Both the position numbers and the translations under genes were made by a program. DNA of 64,000 bases from Prochlorococcus sp. AG-355-P07 (GTDB lineage Bacteria > Cyanobacteriota > Cyanobacteriia > PCC-6307 > Cyanobiaceae): positions 1-64,000 of the forward strand of contig QCEN01000008.1 of NCBI GenBank assembly GCA_003280575.1. Direction: 5' to 3'. How positions within the stretch are numbered: the stretch's first letter is position 1; each line of letters starts with the position of its first letter. Below, piece by piece: positions 1-9,141 of this stretch. The notes under the pieces were generated by a model that made no database searches, was not told the DNA's origin, and was given only the letters and a program-made list of their open reading frames with translations.

Positions 1-600
1 TTTTCCTCCCATTGCAATATTTTCAAGTCTTAATCGCCATCCATCTCCAGCAAAAGGAGGAGTATCAACTTCAACCATAGTTTGATCTTCAAGTTCGATT
101 AGTATTGAAGCTCCGTTTAAGGCCTCATCAGGGGTTAATTCAATAATAGTCTCTATATCTTGATGGACTTTAACTGGAGGTGGTTCTTCTGGAGATGTAG
201 TAGGGTATTCGCAATTATTGAATTCATCATTTTCAATATTCGTGGTTTCATCATCAAGTGGTTCATAAGTATATTCGTCATCATTACGAGCGTTATATTC
301 ATATCCAAATAATGACTCAAGATAGTCTTGAAAATGAGGAAAACCTGTTTTGAAATTATTATTTTCGTAATCTTCCTGAATATTTACATCTGAATTCTTA
401 TTTCTTTTATTGGGATCACGAAGATATTCGTATGCTTCGTTAATTAATTTAAATCTTTCTTCTGCATTTAAATCATTTTTATTTAAATCAGGATGCCATT
501 TTCTAGCTTCTCTTCGAAATGCCTTTTTTAGTTCCTTATCGTCGAAATCATTGGATAAACCCAAAATCGACAAATAGTCATTTTTAGAGGAAGTAGTCAT
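1..600 (-). CDS. DnaJ-like J-domain co-chaperone (C-terminus beyond left edge)
   Basis: No stop codon occurs from the ATG at 600 down to base 1, so at least 200 residues are visible and the end is missing. The N-terminus is a J domain: helix II is basic ([11 protein letters not shown]) and is followed by the HPD motif at residues 36-38, which stimulates Hsp70 ATPase activity. After the J domain comes an acidic linker rich in Asp, Glu and Asn. A beta-type segment then begins ([27 protein letters not shown]), resembling the substrate-binding part of DnaJ proteins. No CxxCxGxG zinc-finger repeats appear in the visible part, so it is not a full type I DnaJ so far. Its start overlaps the 3' end of dnaK by 17 bp, implying co-transcription and partnership with that Hsp70. 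Confidence 0.88.
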   Translation of the reverse strand, partial: MTTSSKNDYLSILGLSNDFDDKELKKAFRREARKWHPDLNKNDLNAEERFKLINEAYEYLRDPNKRNKNSDVNIQEDYENNNFKTGFPHFQDYLESLFGYEYNARNDDEYTYEPLDDETTNIENDEFNNCEYPTTSPEEPPPVKVHQDIETIIELTPDEALNGASILIELEDQTMVEVDTPPFAGDGWRLRLENIAMGGK

Positions 601-2581
601 TGTCCCATGGATCATCATCCCTAGAATTACCATACCTCGAATTTCGATAATTTCTATTCATTTGATTATCCCAAGGATCATCATCCCAATAATCGTCTGA
701 AAACAGTTCATCTTTTAAAGATCCAAATGTATTTTTAATACCCTGTAAGGGATTGTTATCAGATTTCTTTTCAGCTGCAAATTTTCTGTTTAAACCAAAT
801 AATGCTTCTTGGAGAGCACTTACCGAAATTTCTAATTCTTGGGGATCATTATCATCTATGTATTCTTCGACATCTTCAATAGCTAATTCGACAGCCCGTT
901 GTTGTCTTTCAGCTCCATAAGGACCAAACTCTAGAGAAGCATCTCTAAGTCTTCTCTCGGCTTGAGCAATAAGAGTTAAAGCACTATTTTTTCTATCAAT
1001 GACTGATTTTTTCATTCTATCTTCGTTCGCTTTTGTTTTAGCTTCTTCAATTATCGAATTAATTTCTTGTTCATTTAAATTAGAGCCTCCAGAAATTGTA
1101 ACTGTTTGCTTTCTTCCAGTTGTTCTATCAGTAGCACTAACTTCTAAAAGACCATTAGCATCAATATCAAATGCAACCTGAACTTGTGGTATTCCTCTTG
1201 GTGCTGGAGGTATTCCTGATAGCCTAAATTTGCCAAGTGATTTATTTTCAGAAGCCAATGGTCTCTCACCTTGTCTTACTTGAACAACCACTGAAGATTG
1301 ATTAGCTTCTGATGTACTAAAAACATCAGATTGCCTTACTGGTATAGGTGTATTACGAGGAATAAGTACCTTCATAAGACCACCAATGGTTTCTAAACCT
1401 AAAGATAAGGGTGTAACGTCATTTAGCAATAAATCTTGTAAATCACCACTCATGATTCCGGATTGTATAGCAGCACCAATTGCAACTACTTCATCTGGAT
1501 TAACTGATTGGCAGGGGTCATTAGGAACAAGAGTCTTGACTAATTGTTGAACCATTGGGATTCTAGTACTACCGCCTACAAGTACAACCTCATCTATATC
1601 TTCTGCGTTCCATCCAGAGTCATCTAGGGCTATTTGTACAGGCTCTAGTAACCTGTCCAATAAATCTTGAGATAACGACTCAAATATTTTTCTATTCAAT
1701 GTCTCCTCAATATGCAATGGCCCCTCTTTACTAGTTGTGATAAAAGGTAGCGATATTTTTGTTTTTTGCAATCCTGACAGCTCGCATTTTGCTTTTTCAG
1801 CTGCTTCAGTTAATCTCTGCAAAGCTTGCCTATCCCTTCTAAGATCGATATTATGCTTAGCAATAAATCTTTCAGCAAGCCAATCAACTATTTTTGAGTC
1901 AAAATTATTACCTCCTAATTGGGTATCTCCGCAGGTGGCTTTTACATCAAATACACCATTTGAAATCTTTAATAACGAAACATCAAACGTTCCTCCCCCT
2001 AAATCAAAAACCAAAACATTATTAGATGAACTTTTTTCAAAGCCATATGCTAGAGCTGCTGCAGTAGGTTCATTTAGGATCCTATCAACTTTAATTCCTG
2101 CCAATATTGCAGAATCCTTTGTAGCTTGCCTTTGAGATTCATTAAAATAAGCGGGGACTGTAATAACAGCAGAGTCAACAGTATCTCCAAGATATGTTTC
2201 AGCATCATTGATTAATTTTCTAATTAATGAGCTGATTAGTTCTTCAGGTGCATACTCTCTTTGTGTATTTGGACTAAGAACCCTTACACTTCCAGTATTA
2301 TTTGCTTTGACATTATAAGGAACAGATATACTAGTATCATCTAAATCGTCCCAGTCACTACCTATAAATCTTTTTAAATTATAAAAGGTATTCTTTGGAT
2401 TTAAAACAAGTTGTCTTCTTGCTTGGTCACCTATAACAATTTCTTTGTCTTTTGTAAAACCAACTATTGAAGGAGTAGTTCTAGATCCTTCGGAATTTGC
2501 AATTACAATTGGACGACCAGCTTCTATAACTCCAACAACAGAGTTAGTAGTACCTAAATCAATTCCAACTATTTGCCCCAT
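584..2581 (-). CDS. dnaK: Hsp70 chaperone DnaK
   Basis: This is a 665-residue Hsp70, an ATP-driven foldase that binds exposed hydrophobic peptides. The N-terminal ATPase domain (about residues 1-380) has the phosphate-1 motif GIDLGTTNS at 6-14, phosphate-2 FDLGGGTFD near 193 and the adenosine motif VGGSTRIP near 340. The beta-sandwich peptide-binding domain and helical lid follow. The extreme C-terminus is unusual: it lacks the EEVD- or EEVK-like ends common in DnaK and instead carries two copies of DDDPWDN separated by an Asn/Arg/Tyr-rich stretch. Cyanobacteria encode several DnaK paralogues, and this tail suggests one of the divergent forms rather than the main housekeeping copy, though I cannot assign the number. 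The J-domain gene overlaps its 3' end. Confidence 0.95.
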   Translation of the reverse strand: MGQIVGIDLGTTNSVVGVIEAGRPIVIANSEGSRTTPSIVGFTKDKEIVIGDQARRQLVLNPKNTFYNLKRFIGSDWDDLDDTSISVPYNVKANNTGSVRVLSPNTQREYAPEELISSLIRKLINDAETYLGDTVDSAVITVPAYFNESQRQATKDSAILAGIKVDRILNEPTAAALAYGFEKSSSNNVLVFDLGGGTFDVSLLKISNGVFDVKATCGDTQLGGNNFDSKIVDWLAERFIAKHNIDLRRDRQALQRLTEAAEKAKCELSGLQKTKISLPFITTSKEGPLHIEETLNRKIFESLSQDLLDRLLEPVQIALDDSGWNAEDIDEVVLVGGSTRIPMVQQLVKTLVPNDPCQSVNPDEVVAIGAAIQSGIMSGDLQDLLLNDVTPLSLGLETIGGLMKVLIPRNTPIPVRQSDVFSTSEANQSSVVVQVRQGERPLASENKSLGKFRLSGIPPAPRGIPQVQVAFDIDANGLLEVSATDRTTGRKQTVTISGGSNLNEQEINSIIEEAKTKANEDRMKKSVIDRKNSALTLIAQAERRLRDASLEFGPYGAERQQRAVELAIEDVEEYIDDNDPQELEISVSALQEALFGLNRKFAAEKKSDNNPLQGIKNTFGSLKDELFSDDYWDDDPWDNQMNRNYRNSRYGNSRDDDPWDNDYFL

Positions 2582-2793
2582 GATTTTAGATTGCTAAATA
2601 AAAGCAAAATTTACTAATAATAAAATCAATTTATATCTTTGATATTTACATATAATAGTAAAAATCAAATATTTTCAACTTAATTTAAATAAATAAGATT
2701 ATTTATAACCTGTCAAATTCCCTATCCTCAATTTCCAAGTATCCTTTCTAGAAGGGTTGTTGATGTAATTAACCAAAATCAACTAAACTAAAA

Positions 2794-2880
2794 CGGAGAG
2801 AGAGGGATTCGAACCCTCGATAAAGTTGCCCCTATACAGCATTTCCAGTGCTGCGCCTTCAACCACTCGGCCACCTCTCC
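2794..2880 (-). tRNA. tRNA-Ser (GGA anticodon)
   Basis: Read on the minus strand, the sequence folds as a class II tRNA with a long variable arm. The acceptor stem GGAGAGG pairs with TCTCTCC, with one G-T pair. The anticodon stem CAGCA/TGCTG encloses the loop CTGGAAA, giving anticodon GGA at 2844-2846, and a GTTCGAATC T-loop is present. The 3' CCA is not encoded. It would read UCC and UCU codons. It lies alone in the divergent gap between dnaK and the ferredoxin gene. Confidence 0.95.
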
Positions 2881-2929
2881 CAAAGTAACTATTTTAACCC
2901 TTTATTATCCCATTTTTGAGGAAAGTTAT

Positions 2930-3304
2930 TTGAAAAAGACTTTCACAGTCACTATTAAAAATAAAGAGTCCGGAAAGATCTACCAAGAGCGGGTTAATAG
3001 TGACGAGTATATACTTAAGGAATTTGAAAAGAAAGGTTTCAAACTTGCATTTTCATGTAGAAATGGTTGCTGTACAAGTTGTGCAGTTAAAATAATATCT
3101 GGAACTTTACAACAACCTGAAGCCATGGGTGTATCTCAAGCTTTAAAAGATAAAGGTTATGCACTCATTTGTGTTGCCAAAGCAACTTCAGATCTTGAAG
3201 TTGAAACTACATACGATGATGAAGTATACGATTTACAATTTGGACAATATTTTGGGAGGGGAAATACAAGAGTTGCGCCACCTTGGGAATTTGAGGAAGA
3301 TTAA
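2930..3304 (+). CDS. 2Fe-2S ferredoxin, plant type
   Basis: A 124-residue soluble electron carrier. The cluster ligands follow the plant-type pattern: Cys43-x4-Cys48-x2-Cys51 and a distant Cys81, with an additional Cys47. The fold matches the beta-grasp ferredoxin domain, with an acidic C-terminal extension (WEFEED) of about 25 residues beyond the usual PetF length. It is therefore probably one of the minor ferredoxins rather than the main photosynthetic PetF, and its partner enzyme cannot be read from the sequence. The start is TTG; no in-frame ATG precedes the conserved domain. The inositol-monophosphatase-family gene follows 5 bp downstream, suggesting co-transcription. Confidence 0.9.
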   Translation: MKKTFTVTIKNKESGKIYQERVNSDEYILKEFEKKGFKLAFSCRNGCCTSCAVKIISGTLQQPEAMGVSQALKDKGYALICVAKATSDLEVETTYDDEVYDLQFGQYFGRGNTRVAPPWEFEED

Positions 3305-3309
3305 TTATC

Positions 3310-4158
3310 ATGTTTGAATTAAGTGATATAAAGGATCTAGCAATTCAAGAAAACTTCGCCAATTTGTATGAAATAGCTAAGAAATCAGCACAAATTGGTA
3401 ATGAAATTTTAAAAGTTAATTACAACAAAATTCAGAAAATATCATCAAAGGGTAGGAAGGGTGATCTAGTTACCAATGTAGATTTGGAAGTTGAAAATAA
3501 GATAAAAGAATATTTATTAGAAGAGACACCAAACATATCTATAAATGCAGAGGAATCAGGTAAATTAACCAAATCTTCGGATTTAACTTGGTGTATAGAC
3601 CCATTAGATGGTACAACAAATTATTCCCATGGATATCCTTTTTTTGGGACTTCTATTGGTCTTGTATATAAAAACAAGCCAATTATAGGGGCTATATCAG
3701 TACCTTATCTAAATGAACTATATTCAGCCTGTATAGGTTTAGGCTCATTCTGTAATGATAGTGTACTTAAAGTATCGAATCCCTCTAATCTTTCAGATAG
3801 TCTACTTGTAACTGGTTTCTCTTATGACAGATTTGAGACAGAGGATAATAATTATGCTGAATTTTGTTATTTAACACATAAAACTAGAGGAGTTAGAAGA
3901 GGAGGAGCAGCAGCAGTTGATCTAGCATTTGTTGCTGCGGGTAAGGTTGATGGTTACTGGGAAAGAGGATTAGAAGTATGGGACCTAGCCGCCGGTGCTA
4001 TTATTGTTAAAGAGGCTGGTGGTATTATTTCTGATTATCCATCAGGCGAATTTAATTTAAGTTCAGGAAGAATTTTAGCTTGTTCTCCCAGCCTTGAACA
4101 TGAATTAAAAAATGAACTAGATATAGTCTCTCCATTTAAAAAACACCTCTATACCTAA
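3310..4158 (+). CDS. Inositol monophosphatase family protein
   Basis: A 282-residue member of the Mg2+-dependent, Li+-sensitive phosphatase superfamily. Metal-binding motif A is clear (CIDPLDGTTNYSHG, with Asp97 and Asp100 as likely ligands), Glu81/Glu82 lie just upstream in NAEES, and the second signature (EVWDLAAGAIIVKEAGG) is near residue 222. Family members hydrolyse inositol-1-phosphate, histidinol phosphate or related small phosphates. Because hisZ is the next gene, 18 bp downstream, histidinol-phosphate phosphatase is a possible role, but that is inference from context only. There is no signal peptide. Confidence 0.88.
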   Translation: MFELSDIKDLAIQENFANLYEIAKKSAQIGNEILKVNYNKIQKISSKGRKGDLVTNVDLEVENKIKEYLLEETPNISINAEESGKLTKSSDLTWCIDPLDGTTNYSHGYPFFGTSIGLVYKNKPIIGAISVPYLNELYSACIGLGSFCNDSVLKVSNPSNLSDSLLVTGFSYDRFETEDNNYAEFCYLTHKTRGVRRGGAAAVDLAFVAAGKVDGYWERGLEVWDLAAGAIIVKEAGGIISDYPSGEFNLSSGRILACSPSLEHELKNELDIVSPFKKHLYT

Positions 4159-4176
4159 AATTAGTTAAATATTAAA

Positions 4177-5325
4177 ATGACAGACATAAAGGAAATTAAA
4201 TTAGTAGATGTAAAAAATAACTCAAACATCATAAACAAGTTAAATAGCATTTATAAACTATGGGGCTATGAAGAGGTTTCACCCTCATTTATAAATACTT
4301 TAGAGACGATAAAAGGCCGTGGCGTTATTGACGAAAATCAGGTTGTTGGAATAGTAAGTAATAATTCATTATGTCTCAGGCCAGAAATGACAACATCAAT
4401 TGTTAAATTGTCATCTACTAGATTAATAAATAATAAAAGGCCTATAAGATTATTTACTAATGGGATGGTCTTTGATAAAAAACATAGTAAAAATACTATT
4501 AAGTTACAGGAGAAACTGCACAGTGGAATTGAATTAATTGGATATGATACCAAGTGCCCTGAAATAGAAGTTATTAATATTTTGTTTGATGCAATCGATA
4601 ATATTAATTTGAAGGAAGGTTGTAACTTATGTCTACTAGTTAGTACCACAAAAATAATGGACTTGATACTGAACAAATATAAGAATAATAATTTCGAAGA
4701 AATTAAGAAAAGTCTGGTTAATTTTGATCAAGATAATTTATCTAAATTAGGAATAGATGAAGATGATAAATACATTCTTAAAGATCTTTTATTCACACGA
4801 GGAGAACCAATTGCAATATTAAAAAAATTAAAAACTATATATGGCACTAGTAAAACTTTAGATGATTTAAATTTTTTATTTGAAACATTATCAAAAATAG
4901 CAAATAGATATTGTGTTAAATTACAACTTGATCCAACTTTTCAACCTCACTTGAATTTATATGAAGGAATAGTTTTTCAACTTATAGGGGATAATGGTAA
5001 AAATAAAAGCGTCATCGCAAAAGGCGGAAGATATGATGAGTTAGTAAGATCTTTTAGTCCTAATGAGAAAATATTTAATGGGATTGGATTTACAATTTCA
5101 ATAGACATTTTAAGAAATTTAATTAAGGAAGAAAAGACAGATAAAAAAAAGATTTTATTGATATTTAAAGATTCTTATTTGTTAGAAAAAGGAATGAATG
5201 AACAAAAAGTACAACAGAATAAAGGGAATATTGCTGTCTTATATTTAAACCCATGTGATGACTTGGATAAAGCCAATCAAATTATGAATGAAAATAATTG
5301 TAGTGAGATTTTTTGGGTAAAATAA
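4177..5325 (+). CDS. hisZ: ATP phosphoribosyltransferase regulatory subunit
   Basis: A 382-residue HisRS-like protein without aminoacylation function. It has the class II synthetase core (RPEMTTSIVKL near residue 69, AKGGRYDELV near 283) but is shorter than HisRS and lacks its anticodon-binding domain. In organisms with a short HisG, HisZ joins it in a hetero-octamer that catalyses and feedback-regulates the first step of histidine synthesis. HisG is not in the window. The protein is relatively divergent, so the call rests on the core motifs and length. It follows the monophosphatase gene with a short gap and is probably in the same transcript. Confidence 0.85.
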   Translation: MTDIKEIKLVDVKNNSNIINKLNSIYKLWGYEEVSPSFINTLETIKGRGVIDENQVVGIVSNNSLCLRPEMTTSIVKLSSTRLINNKRPIRLFTNGMVFDKKHSKNTIKLQEKLHSGIELIGYDTKCPEIEVINILFDAIDNINLKEGCNLCLLVSTTKIMDLILNKYKNNNFEEIKKSLVNFDQDNLSKLGIDEDDKYILKDLLFTRGEPIAILKKLKTIYGTSKTLDDLNFLFETLSKIANRYCVKLQLDPTFQPHLNLYEGIVFQLIGDNGKNKSVIAKGGRYDELVRSFSPNEKIFNGIGFTISIDILRNLIKEEKTDKKKILLIFKDSYLLEKGMNEQKVQQNKGNIAVLYLNPCDDLDKANQIMNENNCSEIFWVK

Positions 5326-5389
5326 AAACTTTAGAATATTATCTAACTTATAAATTCATAAATTGTTCGGACAATACTCCTAATTAAAC

Positions 5390-5418
5390 TTGATTAACTA
5401 GTTTTTAGGAAATAGGAT
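5390..5418 (+). promoter_or_regulatory. Candidate sigma70-type promoter for htpG
   Basis: TTGATT at 5390-5395 and TAGGAT at 5413-5418 are separated by 17 bases, which would place the transcript start near 5425 and give a leader of about 16 bases before the htpG ATG at 5442. In DNA this AT-rich such matches arise often by chance. No CIRCE-type inverted repeat is visible here. Confidence 0.3.
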
Positions 5419-5441
5419 TTATATGTTTAATTTTTTTTTAA

Positions 5442-7346
5442 ATGGAAAAAGGCGAAATTCGTATTAATACCGAAAATATTTTCCCAATTATCAAGAAGGC
5501 AGTATATTCTGATCATGAAATCTTTTTAAGAGAACTTGTTAGTAATGGTGTTGACGCAATTAGTAAAAGAAGAATGGCCTCTATGGCAGGTGATTGCGAA
5601 AATACTGAGGAGCCTCAAGTAAAAATAACCATTAACCGTGAAAATAATACATTAACAATTTCCGATAATGGAATTGGAATGAATGATGAAGAAATTAAGA
5701 AATACATAAACCAAGTTGCATTTTCAAGTGCAGAAGAATTTTTAACAAAATATAAAAAAGATAATGATGAATTCATAGGGCATTTTGGACTAGGTTTTTA
5801 TTCAAGTTTCATGGTGGCAAATAGAGTTGATATATTAACTAAATCAGCAATTGGGGAATCAAAGGCTTTCAAATGGTCTTGTGATGGATCGCCAAATTTC
5901 ACGTTAGAGGAATCAGAAAGAGAGACTATTGGTACAGATGTGATACTTCACTTACTTGATGAAGAAAAAGAGTTTATCGAGCCTGAAAGGATTAAATCAC
6001 TAATAAAAAAATATTGTGACTTTATGCCAATAGATGTGTTACTCGAAGGTGAGACAATTAATAAGAAAAATCCTCCATGGAGAAAACAACCTAGCGAATT
6101 AAAAGATGAAGATTATATTGAGTTATATAGATACCTTTATCCTTTCCAGGGAGATCCACTGTTATGGATTCATCTAAATACAGATTATCCGTATGACTTA
6201 CAAGGTATATTGTATTTTCCAAAGTTGTCGGGTAGAGCTGATTGGGAAAAGGGAGAAATAAAACTATTTTGCAATCAAGTATTCGTAAGCGATTCAATTA
6301 AAGAAATAGTACCAAAATACCTTTTACCTCTAAGAGGAGTTATTGACTCCACGGATATTCCTTTAAATGTTAGTAGAAGCGCATTACAAACAGATCGAAA
6401 AGTAAGATCTATATCATCATTTATCTCAAAAAAAATTGCTAATAAATTGAAAGACTTGATAAAAAATTCTCCAGAATTTTATGCAGAAATTTGGGATTCC
6501 ATCTCTGCTTTTATTAAAATTGGTGCTATAGAAGATGAAAAATTTGCTGATTTAGTCGATAACAGTATAATTTTCGAAACAATAATAAATTCAGAGGAAG
6601 ACGTAACTAAAGATATTGAAAATAAATCCCTTATCAAGTCCAATGATAAATATTTCACAACTCTCGCAAATTACAAAGAGCGAAATAAATTAACTGATTC
6701 TAAAAAAATAATTTACTGTTCAGATTTGATTGCGCAATCTAGTGCATTAAATATCTGTTTATCTGATAATAAAGAAGTTATTAAATCAGATCCCTTAATT
6801 GATGCACAATTTCTTCCATGGTTAGAAAGTAAAAATGAAGATTATCAATTCCAAAGAGTTGATTCAGAAATAAATGAAATAGAAGATAAAGAATCAAAAG
6901 AAATTGTAGATAAGGATGGCAAATCAAACACAGATAATCTTAGAGATACAATAGTTAAGGCCCTTAACAATGAGAAAGTAACAGTTAAGGTGCAGTCACT
7001 TTCAAGTAAAGATGCTCCACCAGCGATGATCTTGCTTCCAGAACAAATGAGAAGAATTAATGATATGGGAGCTTACATGGAACAAAAGATACCTGGCTTA
7101 CCTGAATATCATGTACTCTTAATTAATAAAGAACATCCACTTATTGTTGGGCTTAATAAAATTACAGGTAACAAAATAATTATTGATGAAAAAGATCCTA
7201 TTGAGAATCTATTGGCATCAAAAATTGCAAATCATGTTTACGATATGGCTAAGCTTTCCGTTGGTGGCTTAGATCAAGAAGAGATAATTAATTTACAAAA
7301 TAATAATGCCGAATTAATTTCAGAATTACTTAATTCAACAAATTGA
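5442..7346 (+). CDS. htpG: Hsp90-family chaperone HtpG
   Basis: A 634-residue bacterial Hsp90. The GHKL ATPase domain shows the N-box (ELVSNGVDAI near residue 31), the DNGIGM motif and the ATP-lid signature GHFGLGFYSSF. The middle domain carries the conserved NVSRSALQ segment, which supplies the catalytic arginine region. A charged insert before the C-terminal dimerisation domain (about residues 475-500, rich in Glu, Asp and Lys) is typical of family variation. There is no MEEVD tail, as expected for a bacterial homologue. In cyanobacteria HtpG is a heat- and oxidative-stress chaperone. The gene stands after a 116-bp gap, so it likely has its own promoter. Confidence 0.96.
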   Translation: MEKGEIRINTENIFPIIKKAVYSDHEIFLRELVSNGVDAISKRRMASMAGDCENTEEPQVKITINRENNTLTISDNGIGMNDEEIKKYINQVAFSSAEEFLTKYKKDNDEFIGHFGLGFYSSFMVANRVDILTKSAIGESKAFKWSCDGSPNFTLEESERETIGTDVILHLLDEEKEFIEPERIKSLIKKYCDFMPIDVLLEGETINKKNPPWRKQPSELKDEDYIELYRYLYPFQGDPLLWIHLNTDYPYDLQGILYFPKLSGRADWEKGEIKLFCNQVFVSDSIKEIVPKYLLPLRGVIDSTDIPLNVSRSALQTDRKVRSISSFISKKIANKLKDLIKNSPEFYAEIWDSISAFIKIGAIEDEKFADLVDNSIIFETIINSEEDVTKDIENKSLIKSNDKYFTTLANYKERNKLTDSKKIIYCSDLIAQSSALNICLSDNKEVIKSDPLIDAQFLPWLESKNEDYQFQRVDSEINEIEDKESKEIVDKDGKSNTDNLRDTIVKALNNEKVTVKVQSLSSKDAPPAMILLPEQMRRINDMGAYMEQKIPGLPEYHVLLINKEHPLIVGLNKITGNKIIIDEKDPIENLLASKIANHVYDMAKLSVGGLDQEEIINLQNNNAELISELLNSTN

Positions 7347-7384
7347 GCCATGTGTTAGAATTTTTAAAGAAATAATTCAAAAAT

Positions 7385-7621
7385 ATGTCAAGAGTTTGCG
7401 AACTGACCGGTGCAAAAGCTAATAACGGGATGGCAGTGAGTCACTCACATATTCGTACAAAAAAATTGCAACAAGTTAATCTCCAAAAAAGGAGATTATG
7501 GTGGGATGAGGGCAAAAAATGGGTAAATATAAAAATAAGTACCAAAGCCCTAAAGTCTATACAAAAAATAGGTATAGATAAATTTGCTAAATCAAATGGA
7601 GTTGATTTAAAAAAATTCTAA
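7385..7621 (+). CDS. rpmB: 50S ribosomal protein L28
   Basis: A 78-residue basic protein with the L28 signature: [23 protein letters not shown] at the N-terminus (the usual zinc-ribbon form is not complete here) and a Trp-rich central strand ([12 protein letters not shown]). It is a structural protein of the large ribosomal subunit and contacts 23S rRNA near the E site. The length is normal for cyanobacterial L28. It starts 38 bp after htpG. Confidence 0.95.
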   Translation: MSRVCELTGAKANNGMAVSHSHIRTKKLQQVNLQKRRLWWDEGKKWVNIKISTKALKSIQKIGIDKFAKSNGVDLKKF

Positions 7622-7626
7622 TTTTG

Positions 7627-8160
7627 ATGAGAATTTTAGTTGTTTGTATATTAATACCTTTTATTCTTTTATTTAATTGTAATTCAGCCTTCTCTTTTGA
7701 TTTTGCTCCTGAAGTTGGTGATTATGCTCCTAACTTTCAGTTAGAAGGTTTTAATAAAAAATTAAACTCAAAAAAAACATGGGAATTAAGTGATTTTGAA
7801 GGTCAGTGGCTAGTTTTGTATTTTTATCCAAAAGACTTTACAGCAGGTTGCACTCTTGAAGCTAAAGGTTTTTCGGAATTAAAAAAAGATTTTTCAAAAT
7901 ATAATGCCGAAATTGTTGGCATTAGCGCTGATAATGAAGATTCTCATGAAAGTTTCTGCAGCGAGAAATCCATAAACTACACTTTATTATCTGATCCTGA
8001 CGGAATTATTAGTAATAAATATGGTTCCTGGATTCCTCCATTCTCAGATAGAAATACTTTTTTGATTTCTCCAGATGGGGAAATTTCTTATAGATGGATA
8101 AGTGTTTTACCTATAAATCATGCTAAAGAAGTTCTCAACGTATTAAAGAAAAAAATATAA
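7627..8160 (+). CDS. Secreted peroxiredoxin (Bcp/PrxQ type)
   Basis: A thiol peroxidase of about 177 residues that would reduce hydroperoxides using thioredoxin. The thioredoxin-like fold is evident, and the peroxidatic cysteine lies in YPKDFTAGCTLEA (Cys75). The PrxQ resolving cysteine normally five residues later is absent, but another Cys near residue 111 (SHESFCSEK) could take that role or the enzyme could be 1-Cys. The first roughly 24 residues form a hydrophobic signal peptide (ILVVCILIPFILLF) with an NSAFS cleavage-like end, so it probably acts in the periplasm or thylakoid lumen. I start at the ATG at 7627; a TTG codon directly precedes it in frame. Confidence 0.9.
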   Translation: MRILVVCILIPFILLFNCNSAFSFDFAPEVGDYAPNFQLEGFNKKLNSKKTWELSDFEGQWLVLYFYPKDFTAGCTLEAKGFSELKKDFSKYNAEIVGISADNEDSHESFCSEKSINYTLLSDPDGIISNKYGSWIPPFSDRNTFLISPDGEISYRWISVLPINHAKEVLNVLKKKI

Positions 8161-8164
8161 AATT

Positions 8165-8467
8165 TTGCACGAATTATCATTTGGAACTTGGTTAATACAT
8201 ATCTCGTCAGTAATAGAATGGATTTTTGCCATATTAGTCATAAACAAAATTTCAAAATATAAAAAATATAATTTATTTTTTTGGTTAAGCCTCGCTATGG
8301 TCCCAAACCTAATAGGTGCTATGTGTGCGATCACCTGGCATATCTATGACAACCAAGAAAATCTTTACGGTCTAGTATCACTTCAAGGATTATTTACATT
8401 TATAGGAAATTCAACATTAGCCTTAGCTGCAATAATTATTTTTAATGGGAAAGAGACTTATGAATAA
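8165..8467 (+). CDS. DUF2499 membrane protein (Ycf49-like)
   Basis: A 100-residue integral membrane protein with about three hydrophobic helices. Its sequence (GTWLIHISSVIEWIFA, PNLIGAMCAITWHIYDN) matches, from memory, the cyanobacterial and plastid DUF2499 family, also called Ycf49-like, whose biochemical role is unknown. The start is TTG at 8165, four bases after the peroxiredoxin stop. The stop overlaps the start of the next membrane gene by 8 bp, so the two are likely translationally coupled and may form one complex. Confidence 0.85.
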   Translation: MHELSFGTWLIHISSVIEWIFAILVINKISKYKKYNLFFWLSLAMVPNLIGAMCAITWHIYDNQENLYGLVSLQGLFTFIGNSTLALAAIIIFNGKETYE

Positions 8468-8795
8468 TTTATTTTTTAAATTTATAGAAGAATTAGGTTC
8501 AATTGATAACACATTATTGTTCGCAGTATCAATAATTCCATATGCAATATTTTTGTTTTACTTATATAAAATCAAATCTGTTAATATTTTTGTAAAAACA
8601 GGATTTTGCTTAACTGTTTTATTCGTATTCATAACTATATTGGTATCTATCTTCACACTAAATTACTATGATAAAACCCTTGTTGAGGTTGATTTTCTGC
8701 ATGGCTTTGCAGAATCCTTCCTAACTCTAAGTGATTTTGTTATTTTGTTTGGATTTATAAAGTTGTTAAACAACTTAGAAGTAAACAACTCTTAA
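8460..8795 (+). CDS. DUF3593 membrane protein
   Basis: A 111-residue membrane protein with about three transmembrane helices. Motifs DNTLLFAVSIIPYAIFLFYLY and VDFLHGFAESFLTLSD fit the cyanobacterial DUF3593 family as I recall it; function unknown. The longer in-frame ORF begins at 8445, but the ATG at 8460 is the better start because it sits in an ordinary overlap with the upstream DUF2499 gene. The conserved adjacency of the two families suggests a joint thylakoid or plasma-membrane role. Confidence 0.83.
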   Translation: MNNLFFKFIEELGSIDNTLLFAVSIIPYAIFLFYLYKIKSVNIFVKTGFCLTVLFVFITILVSIFTLNYYDKTLVEVDFLHGFAESFLTLSDFVILFGFIKLLNNLEVNNS

Positions 8796-8861
8796 GACCT
8801 TTTACAATTTTGTGTTTTTTAGGTAAAAGTATTAGAGAATATATGAAAATAACGATTTATT

Positions 8862-9122
8862 ATGTTTACTACATTATTTGCAGCTGCAGATCCAGCAACA
8901 TTTTCTTGGTCTCCAAAGTGTGCCGTCGTAATGATTGCATGTAATGTTTTTGCTTATGCAATTGCTAGAGCAACAATAAGAAAACCTAATGAAGGTTTTG
9001 AAATACCTAATTCAAAATTCTTTGGTGGTTTAAGTCACGCGTCAGTTGTAGGAGCGAATTGCCTAGGTCATATTTTCGGAATTGGAGCAATCTTAGGATT
9101 AGCCTCACGAGGTGTTTTATAA
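8862..9122 (+). CDS. psaK: Photosystem I subunit PsaK
   Basis: An 86-residue photosystem I antenna subunit. It has the two transmembrane helices and the small-residue-rich C-terminal helix of PsaK (FFGGLSHASVVGANCLGHIFGIGAILGLA), with a basic stromal-type loop (ARATIRKPNEGFEIPN) between them. PsaK binds chlorophyll at the edge of the PSI core and takes part in energy transfer from peripheral antennae. The short N-terminus ahead of helix 1 is normal for the family. It has a 66-bp upstream gap and is probably transcribed alone. Confidence 0.93.
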   Translation: MFTTLFAAADPATFSWSPKCAVVMIACNVFAYAIARATIRKPNEGFEIPNSKFFGGLSHASVVGANCLGHIFGIGAILGLASRGVL

Positions 9123-9141
9123 ATATTTATTTATTTAATAT

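Noticed and set aside
1737-2135. 132-codon plus-strand ORF within dnaK
   Set aside because: It is antisense to the conserved Hsp70 ATPase domain and has no recognisable domain; shadow of the real gene.
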